In this document: positions 9,588 to 21,119 of the stretch, in pieces
Layout of the letters: each line of letters begins with the position of its first letter
How positions within the stretch are numbered: the stretch's first letter is position 1
NCBI GenBank assembly: GCA_022494885.1
Contig: JAGVSM010002718.1
Location: forward strand, 1-64,000
DNA from: Micrasema longulum
Lineage: Eukaryota > Arthropoda > Insecta > Trichoptera > Brachycentridae
DNA length: 64,000 nucleotides
Reading direction: 5' to 3'
Position numbers and translations under genes: made by a program
The notes under the pieces: model-generated
What the model was told of the DNA's origin: nothing
Seen by the model: the letters and a program-made list of their open reading frames with translations, nothing else
The model's database searches: none

Positions 9588-9905
9588 ACAATATTTGAGT
9601 TTGTCTGAATGTTCGTAGACAAAAGACTGGATTTCACCCCCTCGGGAGTCATTAAGATCTACAGGGATGGAGAAAACCTTAAATAAGGGAATATGGAAGT
9701 CTAGGCATTTACAGGACTTATGACTTAAATCAACAAATGAAAGAATTGAAGAAATCTGGGTGTTCTAAGGCGAAATGGTGAATGTTACACAGTGTGTAAA
9801 GTGGCCACTTAAACCAGCCAATGACAGGTCATAAGCCCTGTAAATGCCTAGACTTTCATATTCCCTTATTAAAGGTATTCTTCATTCCTGTTGTTATTTG
9901 TTAAT
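9588..9905. mobile_element. Short DNA element A, palindromic copy
   Basis: Begins 'TTTGAGTTTGTCTGAATG' and 'AAGACTGGATTTCACCCC'. The central block 'AGTCTAGGCATTTACAGG' recurs inverted as 'CCTGTAAATGCCTAGACT' at about 9837-9855, with 'GTTACACAGTGTGTAAAGTG' between. It is a hairpin-forming non-autonomous DNA element with no ORF. Confidence 0.7.
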
Positions 9906-12615
9906 GTTTCTTTTTTTTTTAATGTTAGCATTTTAGAAATTTTTTTTTGAACTGATTAAAAATTTTATAAAAAAAACAATATGCACATACATATCGATCG
10001 ATGTTTCTCTAGATATAAGATTTTCGTAATGTTTATATTATGCACATACATGTTTTATGATCACATTAGGTGATTTGAAGAAGTCGTTTTTCGCAGTAGT
10101 TGATAATGGAGAATGGACTACCCTCAGAGCTAATGGAAAACTCGTATACACCGCCATAGCGTCAGTACACTAGTTTACTTCGTCCGCTCGCTTGTTTCCT
10201 ACATATTATATGAAATATCACCTTTCTTTCGACGATACTATTTTATTATTGCTACGGTTAGATAGCAGCCGCCGTTGAATTCCTTTCCATAAAACTGAAA
10301 GTTTTTTCATTAAGTTTCTATGTTTATAATACTGCTATAATTATTATATAAATCTTGCCCACAGCTATTTTCACAAAGTATTACCTCAAAGGAGCTCAAC
10401 TTTGCGGTAAGTTTTTATTTGAAATTCGTTTTACTCTACTCGTTTTTATCATTTTCTAACGTTTCGTTTTATGGTGAAACATATTATACGAGTACTCGTA
10501 TATTATCAAATGCGTAGGTACCTAATACTTTTTTTAAAATTATTTAAAAAATAATCTTAAGCAATATCAATATGCCCGACCTTGTGCGTTTATAAACTGT
10601 ATGTGTCTGTAAAGTGTTTATTTAAATAAATGTATTGTGTATTTATTTATTTCGCTGTTTTATATTGTACAGAGGTTCTTTGTTTCAGGTTCCGACTAGC
10701 TAGAGGTTTCCTGTGTTTAGGCAGAACCTTTTTTTTACATGTGTTTTTTTTCATTAAATGACGCTTAAACAATCCAAATCAATCGTTACAATTCTAATTA
10801 TAATTTTAAAAACACCCCAATATTATATTATAATCATGCGCATTATTACTTTTTGTATTAGGCGTGCAATCGCTACTAATTACTTTACATAATACCTGTG
10901 ACGAAATTCGCAATTTTTATATTTAAACAGTTTTAAAAATGCTCACATTTTTTAAAAAAATACTTGTGTTACGTTTTTCCCAAATATTTCAATATTGGGG
11001 GCCATTTTCAATGAGTTGAAAATAAATCACTGATAGGGAATGGGAATTAAGTTAGGATAAAATGGGGCTCGAACTTGGGACGTCTGTGTTATTATTTTGA
11101 ACGGTAAGTAACGAAGCTAATTTCATCAACCATTTTTTTATCAACGTAATAATTATGGTTGAAATTTATTAAATTAATTCATGACAGTTTATAGGTACAT
11201 GCTTAAAATGTTATAAATCGCAATCAACTTATGTATACGAGTTTTTTGCGATTTTTATAATAATTATTTTAATTTCATTTTGTGTGTTTCATAAATCCAG
11301 AAACCAAAAACCTTCTTTAACTTGTTTGAATGTTTTAGATGATGCTTGAAATATATAAATATTTTTTTCCAAATTATGATGAACAATATGGTTCTGAATT
11401 TGTGTCAGTTATAAATATGCTAATTGATATTTAATAAATTATCGGAATGGTTTTAAATCGTTATTAATATTGTATTTTTTAATATTCTTAAATGTCTGCT
11501 CTAACAGCTGACGTTTTGTGACCGCTACTGATAATATATAATATTTTTTATGATATCAATAAAATGTGGGTATAACACGTACTATACTAATTATCCTTTA
11601 ACAATAAACTGGAATTGAGTCAATTCCCCGATTACATTTTACCTGTACAAACAAAATGTATGTTTTCCCTTTTTTAATCAATTGCATCGTTAACTGAACG
11701 CAATTTCCCATTTTCCGCTAAATATTCCCCCTTTTGAGTTTTTCCTCCATTGCGTCGTTTACGCAAACATTTCAGAATTTAATCTACTTGTAGCTCTACT
11801 GTGTTCGCTGTCGGCTTTCGTATAAATACTAAATAATACTCTGTTTAACTGAAAACATTTTATGGGTGACGCGTAAAACGTGGCATTAAAGGAAAACGAT
11901 TACATTTGATACAAAGGTAAACTCGAAGTGTGTGCCTGGTGGATATTTAAAGAATTGTATCCAAGTTTACAGCTCACACGTATTTCAATTATTATATTCG
12001 TTCGTAAACTCTGAATAATGTATTGTGTTTCTGAAGAATGTCCCGAGTTCGTACCTGACGGTCGGTAGCTGCACAAATTATTTTTCTGCCAAATTGTTAA
12101 ATATGCTTCCCCTTCAAATTAACTTGACTAATAATAAACAATATTTCTAAAGAGAAATCAAAATCTGTCTGAAGAAAATTAGGATAGAATAAATGAAAAA
12201 AAATATTTGAAAGACATGTAAAATATGTAAATAAAATTTTGAACACTGTCCAGTTGTACAGTCCTCCTTAGATCATGTTTCCCTATTGAAGAAGGCTCTT
12301 TAACTAATTTTCTATAAAAACATTTTATGTATAGTAAAAAATGTAAAGCAATAATTAAAAACGCTGATAGCGTTTGGGTATCGAAAACGTCATCTGAAGT
12401 TTACATTATTTTGACTTACTTAGAGAAATAAACGACGAGGGATCCTTAAATCCACGAATTTGGAATAACTATTGACCAATTACATCGTTTACGCCACGTC
12501 ATTTTATTTTTGAAAATTCTGAGAGAATAATCACTAACAATCTGGAATATTTTATTAAAAGCAATTTGTTATTTTTATTATTAATAAAACATGCACTATA
12601 TGAACAAGATATTAT
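9906..12615. other. Unassigned AT-rich DNA (2.7 kb)
   Basis: The longest stretch without a recognised element. A repeated 'ATGCACATACAT' occurs at 9980 and 10040. Near 11065 'GGGGCTCGAACTTGGGACG', read in reverse, resembles a tRNA T-arm and may be a decayed SINE. No exon-like frame was found. This is plausible host intron or intergenic sequence. Confidence 0.4.
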
Positions 12616-12619
12616 ACTC

Positions 12620-12870
12620 CCAGGGCCCCGATTATAATGGTAAGTTAACAGAGTTATCTTCGACGGTCTATAAAGAAAGACCGATATTTGTGAACGAAAA
12701 TGAGTATATTTGCATAAATATTTCAAGGATCTTCGTCGGTTACCTATAATTGAACACGTTTAGAAGAAAAAATTGAACGCATATTCTGCTTTTTATACAG
12801 AAAACTTAATTTTACTTTGTATATAAAATTAAGGTTACACGTTAACTTCCCATTGTAATCGGGGCCCTGG
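12620..12870. mobile_element. Short DNA element B, best complete copy
   Basis: 251 bp with inverted ends CCAGGGCCCCGATTATAATG and CATTGTAATCGGGGCCCTGG. Internal landmarks are 'GAGTTATCTTCGACGGTCTA', 'ATTTGTGAACGAAAATGAG', 'CTTCGTCGGTTACCTATAAT' and 'TTTATACAGAAAACTTAATT'. Other copies lie at 22009, 41440, 55985 (one end) and 57876. No target duplication is evident. Non-autonomous; the superfamily cannot be named from the ends alone. Confidence 0.8.
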
Positions 12871-13039
12871 AGTTGTAAAAAAAAACATTTTTGTGACATT
12901 ACAATACAAAATAGTAAGAAAACATAATATTAGAAACATAAAACACAGTATTATACACTATCTATATAAAATATATTAGTAATTACCACCATCAAAAAGA
13001 TTTAAGTAATATTTTTAATTGCGACGCTTTTAGATTTGC

Positions 13040-13220
13040 TGTTCGACTGATCGTTTTTTAGTTCCTCGGGCAGTTTATTGGGGAATAATGGCCAATATTT
13101 TCCAAAGACTTTTTGCCGAACTTCGTTGAGCGAAATTTAGATACACGAAGATTGATTATAAGTATTGACTAGTTAGAACCGACTCGTCTTACATTTATTT
13201 ATTTTTTCTATAGCCAATTA
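13040..13220 (-). pseudogene. Possible LINE C-terminal remnant
   Basis: The minus-strand reading gives 'SSAKSLWKILAIIPQ', resembling the LP-rich C-terminal tail after LINE reverse transcriptases (xLPxxIK...FK). It is short and heavily mutated, so the call is weak. Confidence 0.3.
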
Positions 13221-13629
13221 AAAAAAGACTGCTAAAAAGTCGCTTTGGAAACGGTACTGGAACATCGTGTTCAATTTAACAAAAGACATGTTTTGAAATA
13301 CAGATTCTTGGAAACAAAAATTGAACATATTTAAATATATATAGTGTTCAATAATCTATTTTCCATTATTTTAAAAATAATCATCTAATTTAGGCCTGTT
13401 ATAGCAAAATACGACTTCATTATTTTATTTTAATAAGAGGTATATATCAAGTATTGGATTATATGTAGACCCATGTGACATCATCATCAAACAATTATCA
13501 AAATAAACTAGTAAATATATTAAAACTAAATTGACAGCACCATGTCGCCTTGACAAAGGAAAATGTTGTGATTAATTGAGACAGTTGAAATATATATATT
13601 TTTTTTGCATTTATAGAACAGTGCGATTT

Positions 13630-13830
13630 GCGTATTTATTTATTTACGGACTTATTCAGTCCATTTAACAATGTTAAATACATTACTCTAAAATATATAT
13701 ACAGATACAATTGAAATAAAATACAACTAAATAAAGATGCACTATCAGGTATGTGAATAAAGAAATGTAATGAAATAATTAAACTAGTAACATTACATTG
13801 CATCGTAGAAAATAAAACTAATACCACAGA
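13630..13830 (-). mobile_element. LINE family H 3' end
   Basis: 'TATTTATTTACGGACTTATT', 'CAGTCCATT' and 'CAATTGAAATAAAATACAA' are shared with the 3' end of the family H copy at 35218. On the minus strand this is a 3' UTR ending in a (TAAA)n-type tail. No coding. Confidence 0.5.
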
Positions 13831-14260
13831 ACAGCGCTATTACAAAGATTCTTATTCTCTTCCAATATTATTTTCGTACCTGACCTGCATCAAAATATTA
13901 CTCCGAAGAAAACTCCCCTTTCGATTCTTTCTTTTCTATTTTCTTCTCTCTTCCATCTCTCACCACACTCATAATACTTCTATCTAAGATAGAACCTACT
14001 TATGAATGTACTAGATGTACCCAAATTTATAGCTGTATATTATTTGTGACACTAAAACACAAACGTGGCTTTCTCCGTTGGTAAGTGTAACTGAGTATAT
14101 CGACTTTTTGTCTGTGGTCGATCCATAAAACCATATGACTTTCTGTTTTTTTTACCTGTTTTTAAAGCAGAAATATAGGAGACGGCTATGTTTAGATAGA
14201 ATATTATGTAAAACAACATAAGCTGTCATATTAAATAAAAATCTCAAAAATGACGGTGGC
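13831..14260. other. Unassigned DNA
   Basis: No recognisable feature. A CT-rich stretch lies near 13920-13960. Confidence 0.4.
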
Positions 14261-14261
14261 T

Positions 14262-14400
14262 GGAAATAGCCACATTCACATTCATATTTATCGAAATATT
14301 TGTACATAACCGCTTACCGGCTTTTCTATGTCGGCCGGTATCGAAACGTGCCCGTTTCTTTGTCAAGACTAATTACACTAACATTGATATCTTACTATAA
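14262..14400 (-). mobile_element. Penelope-like terminal repeat remnant with hammerhead-like core
   Basis: Minus strand, 14325-14371: TTGACAA-A-GAAACG-GGCA-CGTTTC-GATA-CCGG-CC-GACAT. Flanks 'AAATATTTGTACATAACCGC' and 'TTACCGGCTTTTCTATGTC' match the copies at 37.0, 46.48 and 47.23 kb. Core substitutions (C3U, G8A, GAAA to GATA) mean it is not expected to be active. Confidence 0.6.
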
Positions 14401-15585
14401 CTACATATCCATTATAGTAGTTACACAAAAATATAAACCAGCGTGCTGATGGAATAATTTATAAAAAATCGTTGAAAACTCGCCAGATAGCGGATGAACG
14501 GTCGAATATTGCGTTTTGCTGGTTCGCGGGATTTGGTGTTGCTATGCGTTATCTTAATTTATTCAACCACCGAACCCCAATACAAATTAATGCAATTACC
14601 TACCTTGTACTGGGATTCTTCCAACCTTAATGTTCGAACTCTCTCGCGGCAGGCTCTATCAGATCCTGTGCTTAGATCGACACTTGTCGATTTCTTGATT
14701 ATTCATTAATGCAATAACACGACACTATAGATTGGAATGACTTATTAATATCTAAAATAAATTGTTAACGATCGCGCTGGGAACATCAAATCACACGTAC
14801 GGTTAGAGTACGGTTGTTATTGGGCCGGAGAGAAAAATATTGTACCCACAGTAGGATAATTATGACATTCCCACTGGGGCTCAGTAGGTAGCAATAAATT
14901 TAACACGGCAACCTACAAGTAAATGTGCATTACACATATACATAGTACATGTGACGCAACCGTCAAATGTTTATGGTTTATTTACTGTAAGTAGTTATCG
15001 ATATAATTTGGGTTTTTTGAATCCCCGCAGTTAAGTGACACCGTGTCGAGTAGATGAAGTAGCAATTCCCAGCCATATCCCACTGTGGATCGATGTCCCA
15101 GGAAGTTTCCTCCGGCAATCTTCTATTTCTTATGAAACTAGTACTCCTATCTAATGCAGATTACTTCCGTAATCCAATAAAGTGATTCTTTAAACTCCTG
15201 TTTTAAAATAGCGCATGTTTATTTTCGTGTTCTCTATCATCGTATCGTATCGAACATTCTGGGCTTAAAATTAGTATGGATTTTTTAAACTGTGTTTAAC
15301 TTGTGTAAACTTAAAATTGAACGGACACAGCAGCCTATCGAGGGTGCGGCGGTGAACCCGACTTGAACATGTGCCGCGAATACCTCAGGAGAGTCTTAAC
15401 CTTAGCCACGTTCCTGAGAGTGCTGGCATTGGACCTCCTGGAGGCGTCTGGTGATATCCGCACTTAGAAACGAATGTGAAAAAGCAGAAGATTAATATTA
15501 TATATATTGTTTAAATGTGTTGTTTTTTTTTTTAATTAATGAGAGTTGCTTATTTTTCCTCGCGTATTAATTACAAGGCTTATGT
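14401..15585. other. Unassigned DNA
   Basis: Contains a 71-residue plus-strand frame (14494-14709) without recognisable motifs. A relatively GC-rich patch at about 15330-15470 includes 'GAACCCGACTTGAACATG', a possible tRNA-like remnant. No gene can be supported. Confidence 0.4.
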
Positions 15586-15589
15586 TTTT

Positions 15590-16075
15590 TTTAATTCAAT
15601 GCAATTCAATTAATTTATTTTAAATATAACATATAAATTACAAACATATATTCAATACGTACATATTATAAAAAATATAAAAAATACATGAAAGAGACTC
15701 ATGTCAAAGTAGTAGGAGAATCCTGCTCCGGAAAACCCCTTCGGATACATGGAACAGATAAATATCCAGAGCGATGTTGTTCAGCATAGCGGTACCCCTT
15801 CCAACAGGCATAACCATAGGCAGGTTGGTCCTGTATATTGGAATATGAAACAATCTATGCTGGCGTTGTCTTAGGTAATTATCAGGAACATACAAACCAA
15901 TGCTCATCATAATCTCAGAATTATCGATCATACCGCGCAACAATCGATAAAAATGTGTAGTCAAATACACATTCCTTCTAGTCTCTAAACTGTCGTAGCC
16001 ATGCATACCCTGAAAAAACTCGGTCGGGTAGAGCCAAGGATAATACCCGCACTCTCTCAAAAATGTAGAGATATC
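15590..16075 (-). pseudogene. LINE family G C-terminal region, 118-codon open frame
   Basis: The uninterrupted minus-strand frame 15704-16060 reads 'ECGYYPWLYPTEFFQGMHGY', 'DSLETRRNVYLTTHFYRLLR', 'GMIDN', 'LFHIPIYRTNLP' and 'NNIALDIYLFHVS'. This is the conserved end of Jockey/I-type LINE ORF2 (xxSLxxRRxxxxxxFxxxLLxGxID...RxxxLFxIPxxRTN). An AT-rich 3' tail follows to about 15590. The open frame suggests a younger copy than 7.6 kb, but the catalytic part is missing (5' truncation). Confidence 0.75.
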
Positions 16076-16565
16076 TCAGAAACTTCTAGAAATTTGTAGA
16101 AGCGGTTCCACGGTATCACTTGGTATTGAGTACAGAGTACAGATCATATAGCCCGGGGGTCCACGATGTGCTTGCAGTAACTTCATTATATACCAGAAAG
16201 TTAAGGGAACTGTGGGACAGCTTTGCACCCTGCTGGAAAGTTAAATCAAACTAATTTTAACTTTCTAGCGACACTCGATGAACTTACGACGAATTTAATT
16301 AAACGTGACTCTTGTACATCGGAATTATTCGTGCATGCAGAAATTGTAGTGTTTTTATGCGAACGGTTCTATAAGTTCTATAAGCATATTTACATTCTTA
16401 TTTATTACGTTTACCTCAAGAGCCCTATAATATAATACAATATGTTTTTCTCCCAATAAAAATATCTTATTTTATTAACGATGTTTTGCGAAACTTTAAA
16501 GAAACATTCCTTATGGTAAATTGTTTTTTTACGATTTTTTGCTGTTGTAAATATTTGTTGATTTG
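16076..16565. other. Unassigned DNA
   Basis: No family assigned. A 70-residue frame at 16223-16435 is probably chance. Confidence 0.4.
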
Positions 16566-16570
16566 ATTGT

Positions 16571-16610
16571 TGCAGTACACGAATAACTTTGTGGTTATTC
16601 GTGTACTGCA
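16571..16610. repeat. Perfect 17-bp hairpin
   Basis: 'TGCAGTACACGAATAAC' (16571-16587) and its exact reverse complement (16594-16610) are separated by the six-base loop TTTGTG. It abuts the pogo/Tigger-like element. It could be a recent inverted duplication or an element terminus. A pre-miRNA is unlikely because the stem is short. Confidence 0.8.
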
Positions 16611-16618
16611 CAGTATTC

Positions 16619-16848
16619 ATGTACAGTAGAACTCCATTTACCCAAACTCCAGTCATCCGGATTGCCAAACATCCAGATCGTTATCAGGAAATAAAAATAA
16701 ACCAGACGTTTTTAATTTTAATTTAAAATGTACAATTAACTTTGCTGGGCATGTTTAAGTAAGTTTTTAATGTAATTCCAACTCGCTGTAATATTTCAAA
16801 AACAATCATATCTGGCACTCATTAATCTGGATGATTGAAGTTTTTCAA
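16619..16848. mobile_element. pogo/Tigger-like element remnant
   Basis: The left end 'TACAGTAGAACTCCATTTAC' followed by 'GTCATCCGGATTGCC' resembles the pogo/Tigger terminal repeat (CAGTAGAACCxCxxTTATCCG). The right side 'CTGGCACTCATTAATCTGGA' is a partial inverse of it. The expected terminal GTTCTACTG is missing, so the right end is truncated. No transposase. Confidence 0.45.
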
Positions 16849-16884
16849 AATTATTACAAAAATATTTGATTTTTAATTACTTAC

Positions 16885-16960
16885 TATTTCTCTAAATTCC
16901 GACCGGTTTCGAAGCTACCTCGTAATTAAATAAATAATAAATGGTTAAAAACATATTTTT
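16885..16960 (-). mobile_element. Penelope-like terminal repeat remnant
   Basis: 'ATTCCGACCGGTTTCGAAGC' followed by 'TACCTCGTAATTAAATAAAT', the minus-strand GAAACCGGTCGGAAT end of the hammerhead-like motif. The 5' half of the core is deleted. Confidence 0.45.
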
Positions 16961-17234
16961 TAATATTTACTATAAATACTAGACAGGTACAACCGCTTTG
17001 TAGCGAGAATTCACGGACAGTGTATACTTGTAATGCTGTATTAAATATACTCCAGGAACTCAAGCAATAGTTATTCCCACGTATCGTAAATATTTAGTGC
17101 AGGATATTGTTCTTATTTATCAAACTTTTTCAAAGATGGTGGATAATTAAACTTGTAGTATAATATTGTTATATGAAACATTAGTTTATGATTTTCTTGT
17201 TACATTAATCCTTTAAAATATTTAGTTTTTTTTT

Positions 17235-17420
17235 TTTTTTTTCTAACCCATATAACACAAAGTATTTTACAAGTGTAATACGTTGAATTACATTTCCATG
17301 AGTTACAACAACTCAATTCGGGACAAATAATATTAACATTTAGAAAATACATACAACACAAAATTTAATTGTTTGTAACTTCTACCGAATGTATTATATA
17401 ATTTTTAGGCTGAATTTTTG
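17235..17420. repeat. Dispersed repeat shared with 44.7 kb
   Basis: 'CATATAACACAAAGTATTTT', 'AATTACATTTCCATGAGTTA' and 'GGGACAAATAATATTAACAT' recur at 44695-44800 in the same order. Probably the 3' end of an unclassified LINE. No coding. Confidence 0.5.
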
Positions 17421-17865
17421 TTTCTAAATCTTGAGTAGAAAGTAATATATGTTTGTTAAAAATAATTAATCAAGCCAAATATGTTTTTAATAAATTGTAA
17501 GTTTTTTACCACCTACTTGTTGAAAATGGCCCCCAAAATTGAAATATATGATTGAGTGAAAAAAAAATTTACCTAAAAAAACTTTTACATTTAAATCGTC
17601 AAAAGACCATGTCGACCTTTCTAATTACAAAAATCTTATTTCAAAACGAACTTCTCATGCAAATTAGTCGAAATAGTACGTTTTACCCAAATCTCCCACC
17701 TTTACCAAACACGGGTGCTAATGAAAAGGTAAATGTGTACAAAGCGGTTAGTTATCGTATTTACTCTCGCCTCTGTCTAAATTCCTGCTAAAATTTCCTA
17801 TTTTTGCCCAACATTTCCAATATAAACCGAGTTAAGAGATATTAAATGCGGTAATACTGAAGATT
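17421..17865. other. Unassigned DNA
   Basis: A 79-residue plus-strand frame (17552-17791) shows no recognisable motif. Confidence 0.4.
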
Positions 17866-17867
17866 TA

Positions 17868-18097
17868 CAATGCTAGTATTGGTGAATTAAAAAAATGGGG
17901 AAGGCCTAGAAGACGTGGCATGACCAAAATCAACAAATACTTGAAGATGTTAAAGTCAGAATAATCGGCGTGTGTGCATGAGACCATTTGTATGAATGTA
18001 GGGAAATGTATGTTTACAAAAACAGAGTTGTGTGGCGTTATATCCTTTCTGCCTACCTCTACAGGAAAACGGCATGATGGTCTTCTTGTTGTTTGTT
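17868..18097 (+). pseudogene. LINE family E 3' end copy
   Basis: 'GGAAGGCCTAGAAGACGTGG' encodes the GRPRR...K element of family E. It is followed by 'CAACAAATACTTGAAGATG' and the 3' UTR ending 'TTTCTGCCTACCTCTAC' and 'GGCATGATGGT'. Fully decayed coding. Confidence 0.6.
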
Positions 18098-18219
18098 TGA
18101 CTGCTTAACATTTAAATTTTCGTGTTAATATTTAAATTTTACAATATTTTAAAGACGACAATTTTTTGGTCACTCGACAAGCGATATAAATCTATAGTGG
18201 AATGGCAAAAGGGTATGTA

Positions 18220-19548
18220 CGAGGTGTGTTCAAAAAATAATGGGAATTTTCATTTGTGGAAAAAAAGAAAATATCCAATCGTATACATTAATGTTGTCGC
18301 CTTCATAATAGTCCCCATTAGATATTATGCACTTGTGCCAGCACTTCTTCCAATCCTCGAAACACTTCTCAAACTCGATCTTTGTGATAGCCTGTAGGTC
18401 TTTTAGCGATGCGCTTTTAATGTCATCTATGCTTGTAAAACGACGGCTTTTTAAGGTCATCTTTATTTTCGGAAATAGGAAAAAGTCACGCGGAATCATG
18501 TCTGGCGAATATGGAGGCTAGGGTATCGTTACAGTATTGTTTTTGGCCAACAATTCATAAACTAGCAATGAAGTGTGAGCAGGTGCATCATGGTGCAAAA
18601 GCCATGAATTGTTTTGTCACAAATCCGGGCGTTTTTTTCGGATTGCTTCACGCAAACGGCGTTGAACTTGTAGGTAGTACTCCTTATTGATCGTTTACCT
18701 CGTGGCGGGAATTCATGATGCACTATGCCATTCAAATCGAAGAACACAGTGAGAATCACCTTCACGTTCGACCGCACTTGTCGTCTTGAGTTAAGTCGAG
18801 TCTTTTTCGGTCTTGGCGATCCAGAATGCCTATACTGGGACTATTGAGCCTTAGTTTCGGCGTCATATCCATAAACCTACGTTTCGTCTCCTGTTATAAC
18901 ACGTTTCAGTAGTTCTGCATCGTCGTTGACTTCATTTAGTGACACCTGAGCAACTTCTATTCGCCGCTGTTTGTGTTCAAAATTCAACAATTTTGGAAGA
19001 AATTTTGCTGCCACACGTTTCATACCCAAAAGATTCGAAAAAAATTCATGACATGAGCCAATCGATATGCCAACATCATCAGCGACTTCTCTGATTGTGA
19101 TTCGGCGATCGTTTATAACCATTTCATTTACTTTTTCCACGGTTTCATCGGTTGTTGATGTGCTGGGGCGTCCGGGCCGTTCGTCATCTTCAACGTCTTC
19201 ACGGCCACCTTGGAAACGCTTATACCACTCGTAAACTCTTGTTTTACTCATAACAGACTCGCCATAGGCCTCTGTTAACATTTCATACACTTTGTTACAT
19301 TTTTTACACAAAATATTTGATACGTATCCTTTCTATCTTTGATCCACTTTTTTAACAAACGAAAATCGCTGAGCTCATAAAAACACGTCCAAACTAAGCG
19401 GCTGCCACAGACAAAGTAAACAATCAATACAGCTGAAAATTTTAGCATACTTCAGTGGTATGTATACCAACATAACATTTAAATTAACAATCGGACTCTC
19501 CAAACCCGCGAAATTTAAAAATTATTTGTATTTTCTGAACACACACCA
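18220..19548 (-). mobile_element. Mariner element, near full length
   Basis: 1,329 bp between TA dinucleotides at 18218-18219 and 19549-19550, the mariner target duplication. The ends are imperfect inverted repeats: CGAGGTGTGTTCAAAAAATA and, reversed from the right, TGGTGTGTGTTCAGAAAATA. Length and layout are typical of mariner (about 1.3 kb, one transposase gene). Encodes a decayed DD34D transposase on the minus strand. Mariner moves by cut-and-paste and is often horizontally transferred among insects. Confidence 0.9.
18230..19311 (-). pseudogene. Mariner transposase pseudogene (DD34D)
   Basis: Minus-strand order: an open N-terminal part (18877-19311, 144 codons) with both helix-turn-helix regions ('MLTEAYGESVMSKTRVYEWY', 'RPGRPSTSTT', 'ITIREVADDVGIS') ending at the first catalytic Asp in 'VITGDET'. 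A stop replaces the expected Trp right after it. Next comes 'VFFDLNGIVHHEFPPRG', then 'LLHHDAPAHTSLLVYELL' with the second Asp (the usual Asn codon of HDNAP is deleted), 'PPYSPDMIPRDFFLFPK' with the third Asp, and the C-terminal 'CFEDWKKCWHKCI...GDYYEGD'. At least two stops and one frameshift make it inactive. Confidence 0.9.
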
Positions 19549-19551
19549 TAA

Positions 19552-20160
19552 TAGAACACCCCAAGAGAGACCTTATTCATAATAGCATACACGCAAACCA
19601 ATACACCACGAAGTGCAATGAATTTTGTAAATTGTACAGGACAAGCAAATAATTATTTTTAATTCCATAGCTTTAAGCGTGAAAAGAACAAATGAACCCC
19701 GTATTTTAAAATGGCGTTTGTGAAAGATGCTCTAGAAAGATACATTGTTTTGGCATATGAAAGAGCATCAGATTTTATCGTGTTTGGTCAAAATGTCTGT
19801 TTTGGAAAAAGTGACAGATATACCTATTTTTACTGCACGGCTTAATTCAATGTACATCTCAATTCACTATACATCTCGTTTATCTTTAAACAATAATATG
19901 TAATCATATAGGCACAGATGTTTTGCTTTGTCAACCCAACGATATTCGCTTACGTCAAGTTTCACCGCGTTAATCACTCTGATATAATGATCTGTCCTGT
20001 GAATGAATTTGCGTAGGTGAAGAATATTGCGTGATTTTAATACAAACATACCAAATAAATGTTTGTTTCTCTCATAAATACGTACGCAGGTGCGTGTTGC
20101 GAAACTGAGTCGAAAATTAAGCTCGATACAGTCCGTCAAAAAAACAATAAAGACATACCT
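19552..20160. other. Unassigned DNA with a 90-codon minus frame
   Basis: The frame at 19867-20139 has no family resemblance that I can name. No neighbouring regulatory structure was seen. Treated as non-coding. Confidence 0.35.
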
Positions 20161-20165
20161 GTACG

Positions 20166-20260
20166 TAGCTCAATCACAAATAACTATCGACGTGATAATA
20201 ATTTCTCACCATGGTTGTTTGCTTCTCACCATGACGCCGACGAACTATTTCTGGATGTAA
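20166..20260. mobile_element. Element D terminal fragment
   Basis: 'GTAGCTCAATCACAAATAAC' and 'TATCGACGTGATAATAATTT', 'CTCACCATGGTTGTTT' match the inverted end of the element at 49226-49808. Only one end is present. Confidence 0.6.
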
Positions 20261-20790
20261 AAGTGTTGCCATAGGAGGAAAGCCACGAGATCTCCCGCGC
20301 CCTCAATAATTATGTTCTGTTATTTTTTGACAAACTATATCTAATTGATTAGCCCATTTCGAACGTGTGTAAAAAACCACACGGCCCGAAATTTTATTAT
20401 TATTTATTTAATGGCAGGTAAACGCATTAAACAGTACACAATGAGGCCGACTAATCTCCACTAGAACTCCTTCTGAATATTTTTTTAAATACAAAATATT
20501 TAAATAAATGTCCATCCACCCTAATTTAACCGAGTCGTTTGGATTTGGACGGCACGTGCAAAATCGGCCATTTATTTAAACTATGTAGGTTTTTTAAAAA
20601 TCTATCATGAACAGACTTTTTACGGGGCAAAGAACTTAGAGGAAACACGGTCTCATTTTTCTTCATACAAACGTATTCCCGTTTTTTTTATTTATATTAT
20701 GACACTAGCACAATTATTTTTTACTCACTATTGATATTTACCATTGGCATGTTTCTTTTCTTTTTTTTTGACAAATTGTTGATTATGGGC
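20261..20790. other. Unassigned DNA
   Basis: A possible LINE tail ('TTATTATTTATTTAATGGCA') lies near 20396-20420. Nothing else is recognised. Confidence 0.35.
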
Positions 20791-20794
20791 AATA

Positions 20795-20905
20795 TTTTGG
20801 GCTAGTCCAAACTTTTGTAGACAATGACTGGATTTAATCTCACAGGGAATCGTTAATATTAGCAAAAAGGTTTTTCTATCTTTTTAATTTTTATATTCCC
20901 TTAAA
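20795..20905. mobile_element. Element A left-end fragment
   Basis: 'GGGCTAGTCCAAACTTTTGT', 'AGACAATGACTGGATTTAAT' and 'GGGAATCGTTAATATTAG' correspond to the family A terminal repeat. The centre is deleted. Confidence 0.55.
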
Positions 20906-21119
20906 TGATTTATTTTTTTACAAAATATGTTAGCGTGATCATTGTATGAAACTACTGTGTATAATATGTACAATGTACATGTATGCTTTATGTGCTATTT
21001 TTCTTTTTTCGTTTATCTACTGTATATTATTTGAAGTGTTTATTTATACACACTATGTACTTTTTGTATAGTAAAAAGCACTACGTGCCTTTTATATGTA
21101 TAAATAAATCAATATTAAA

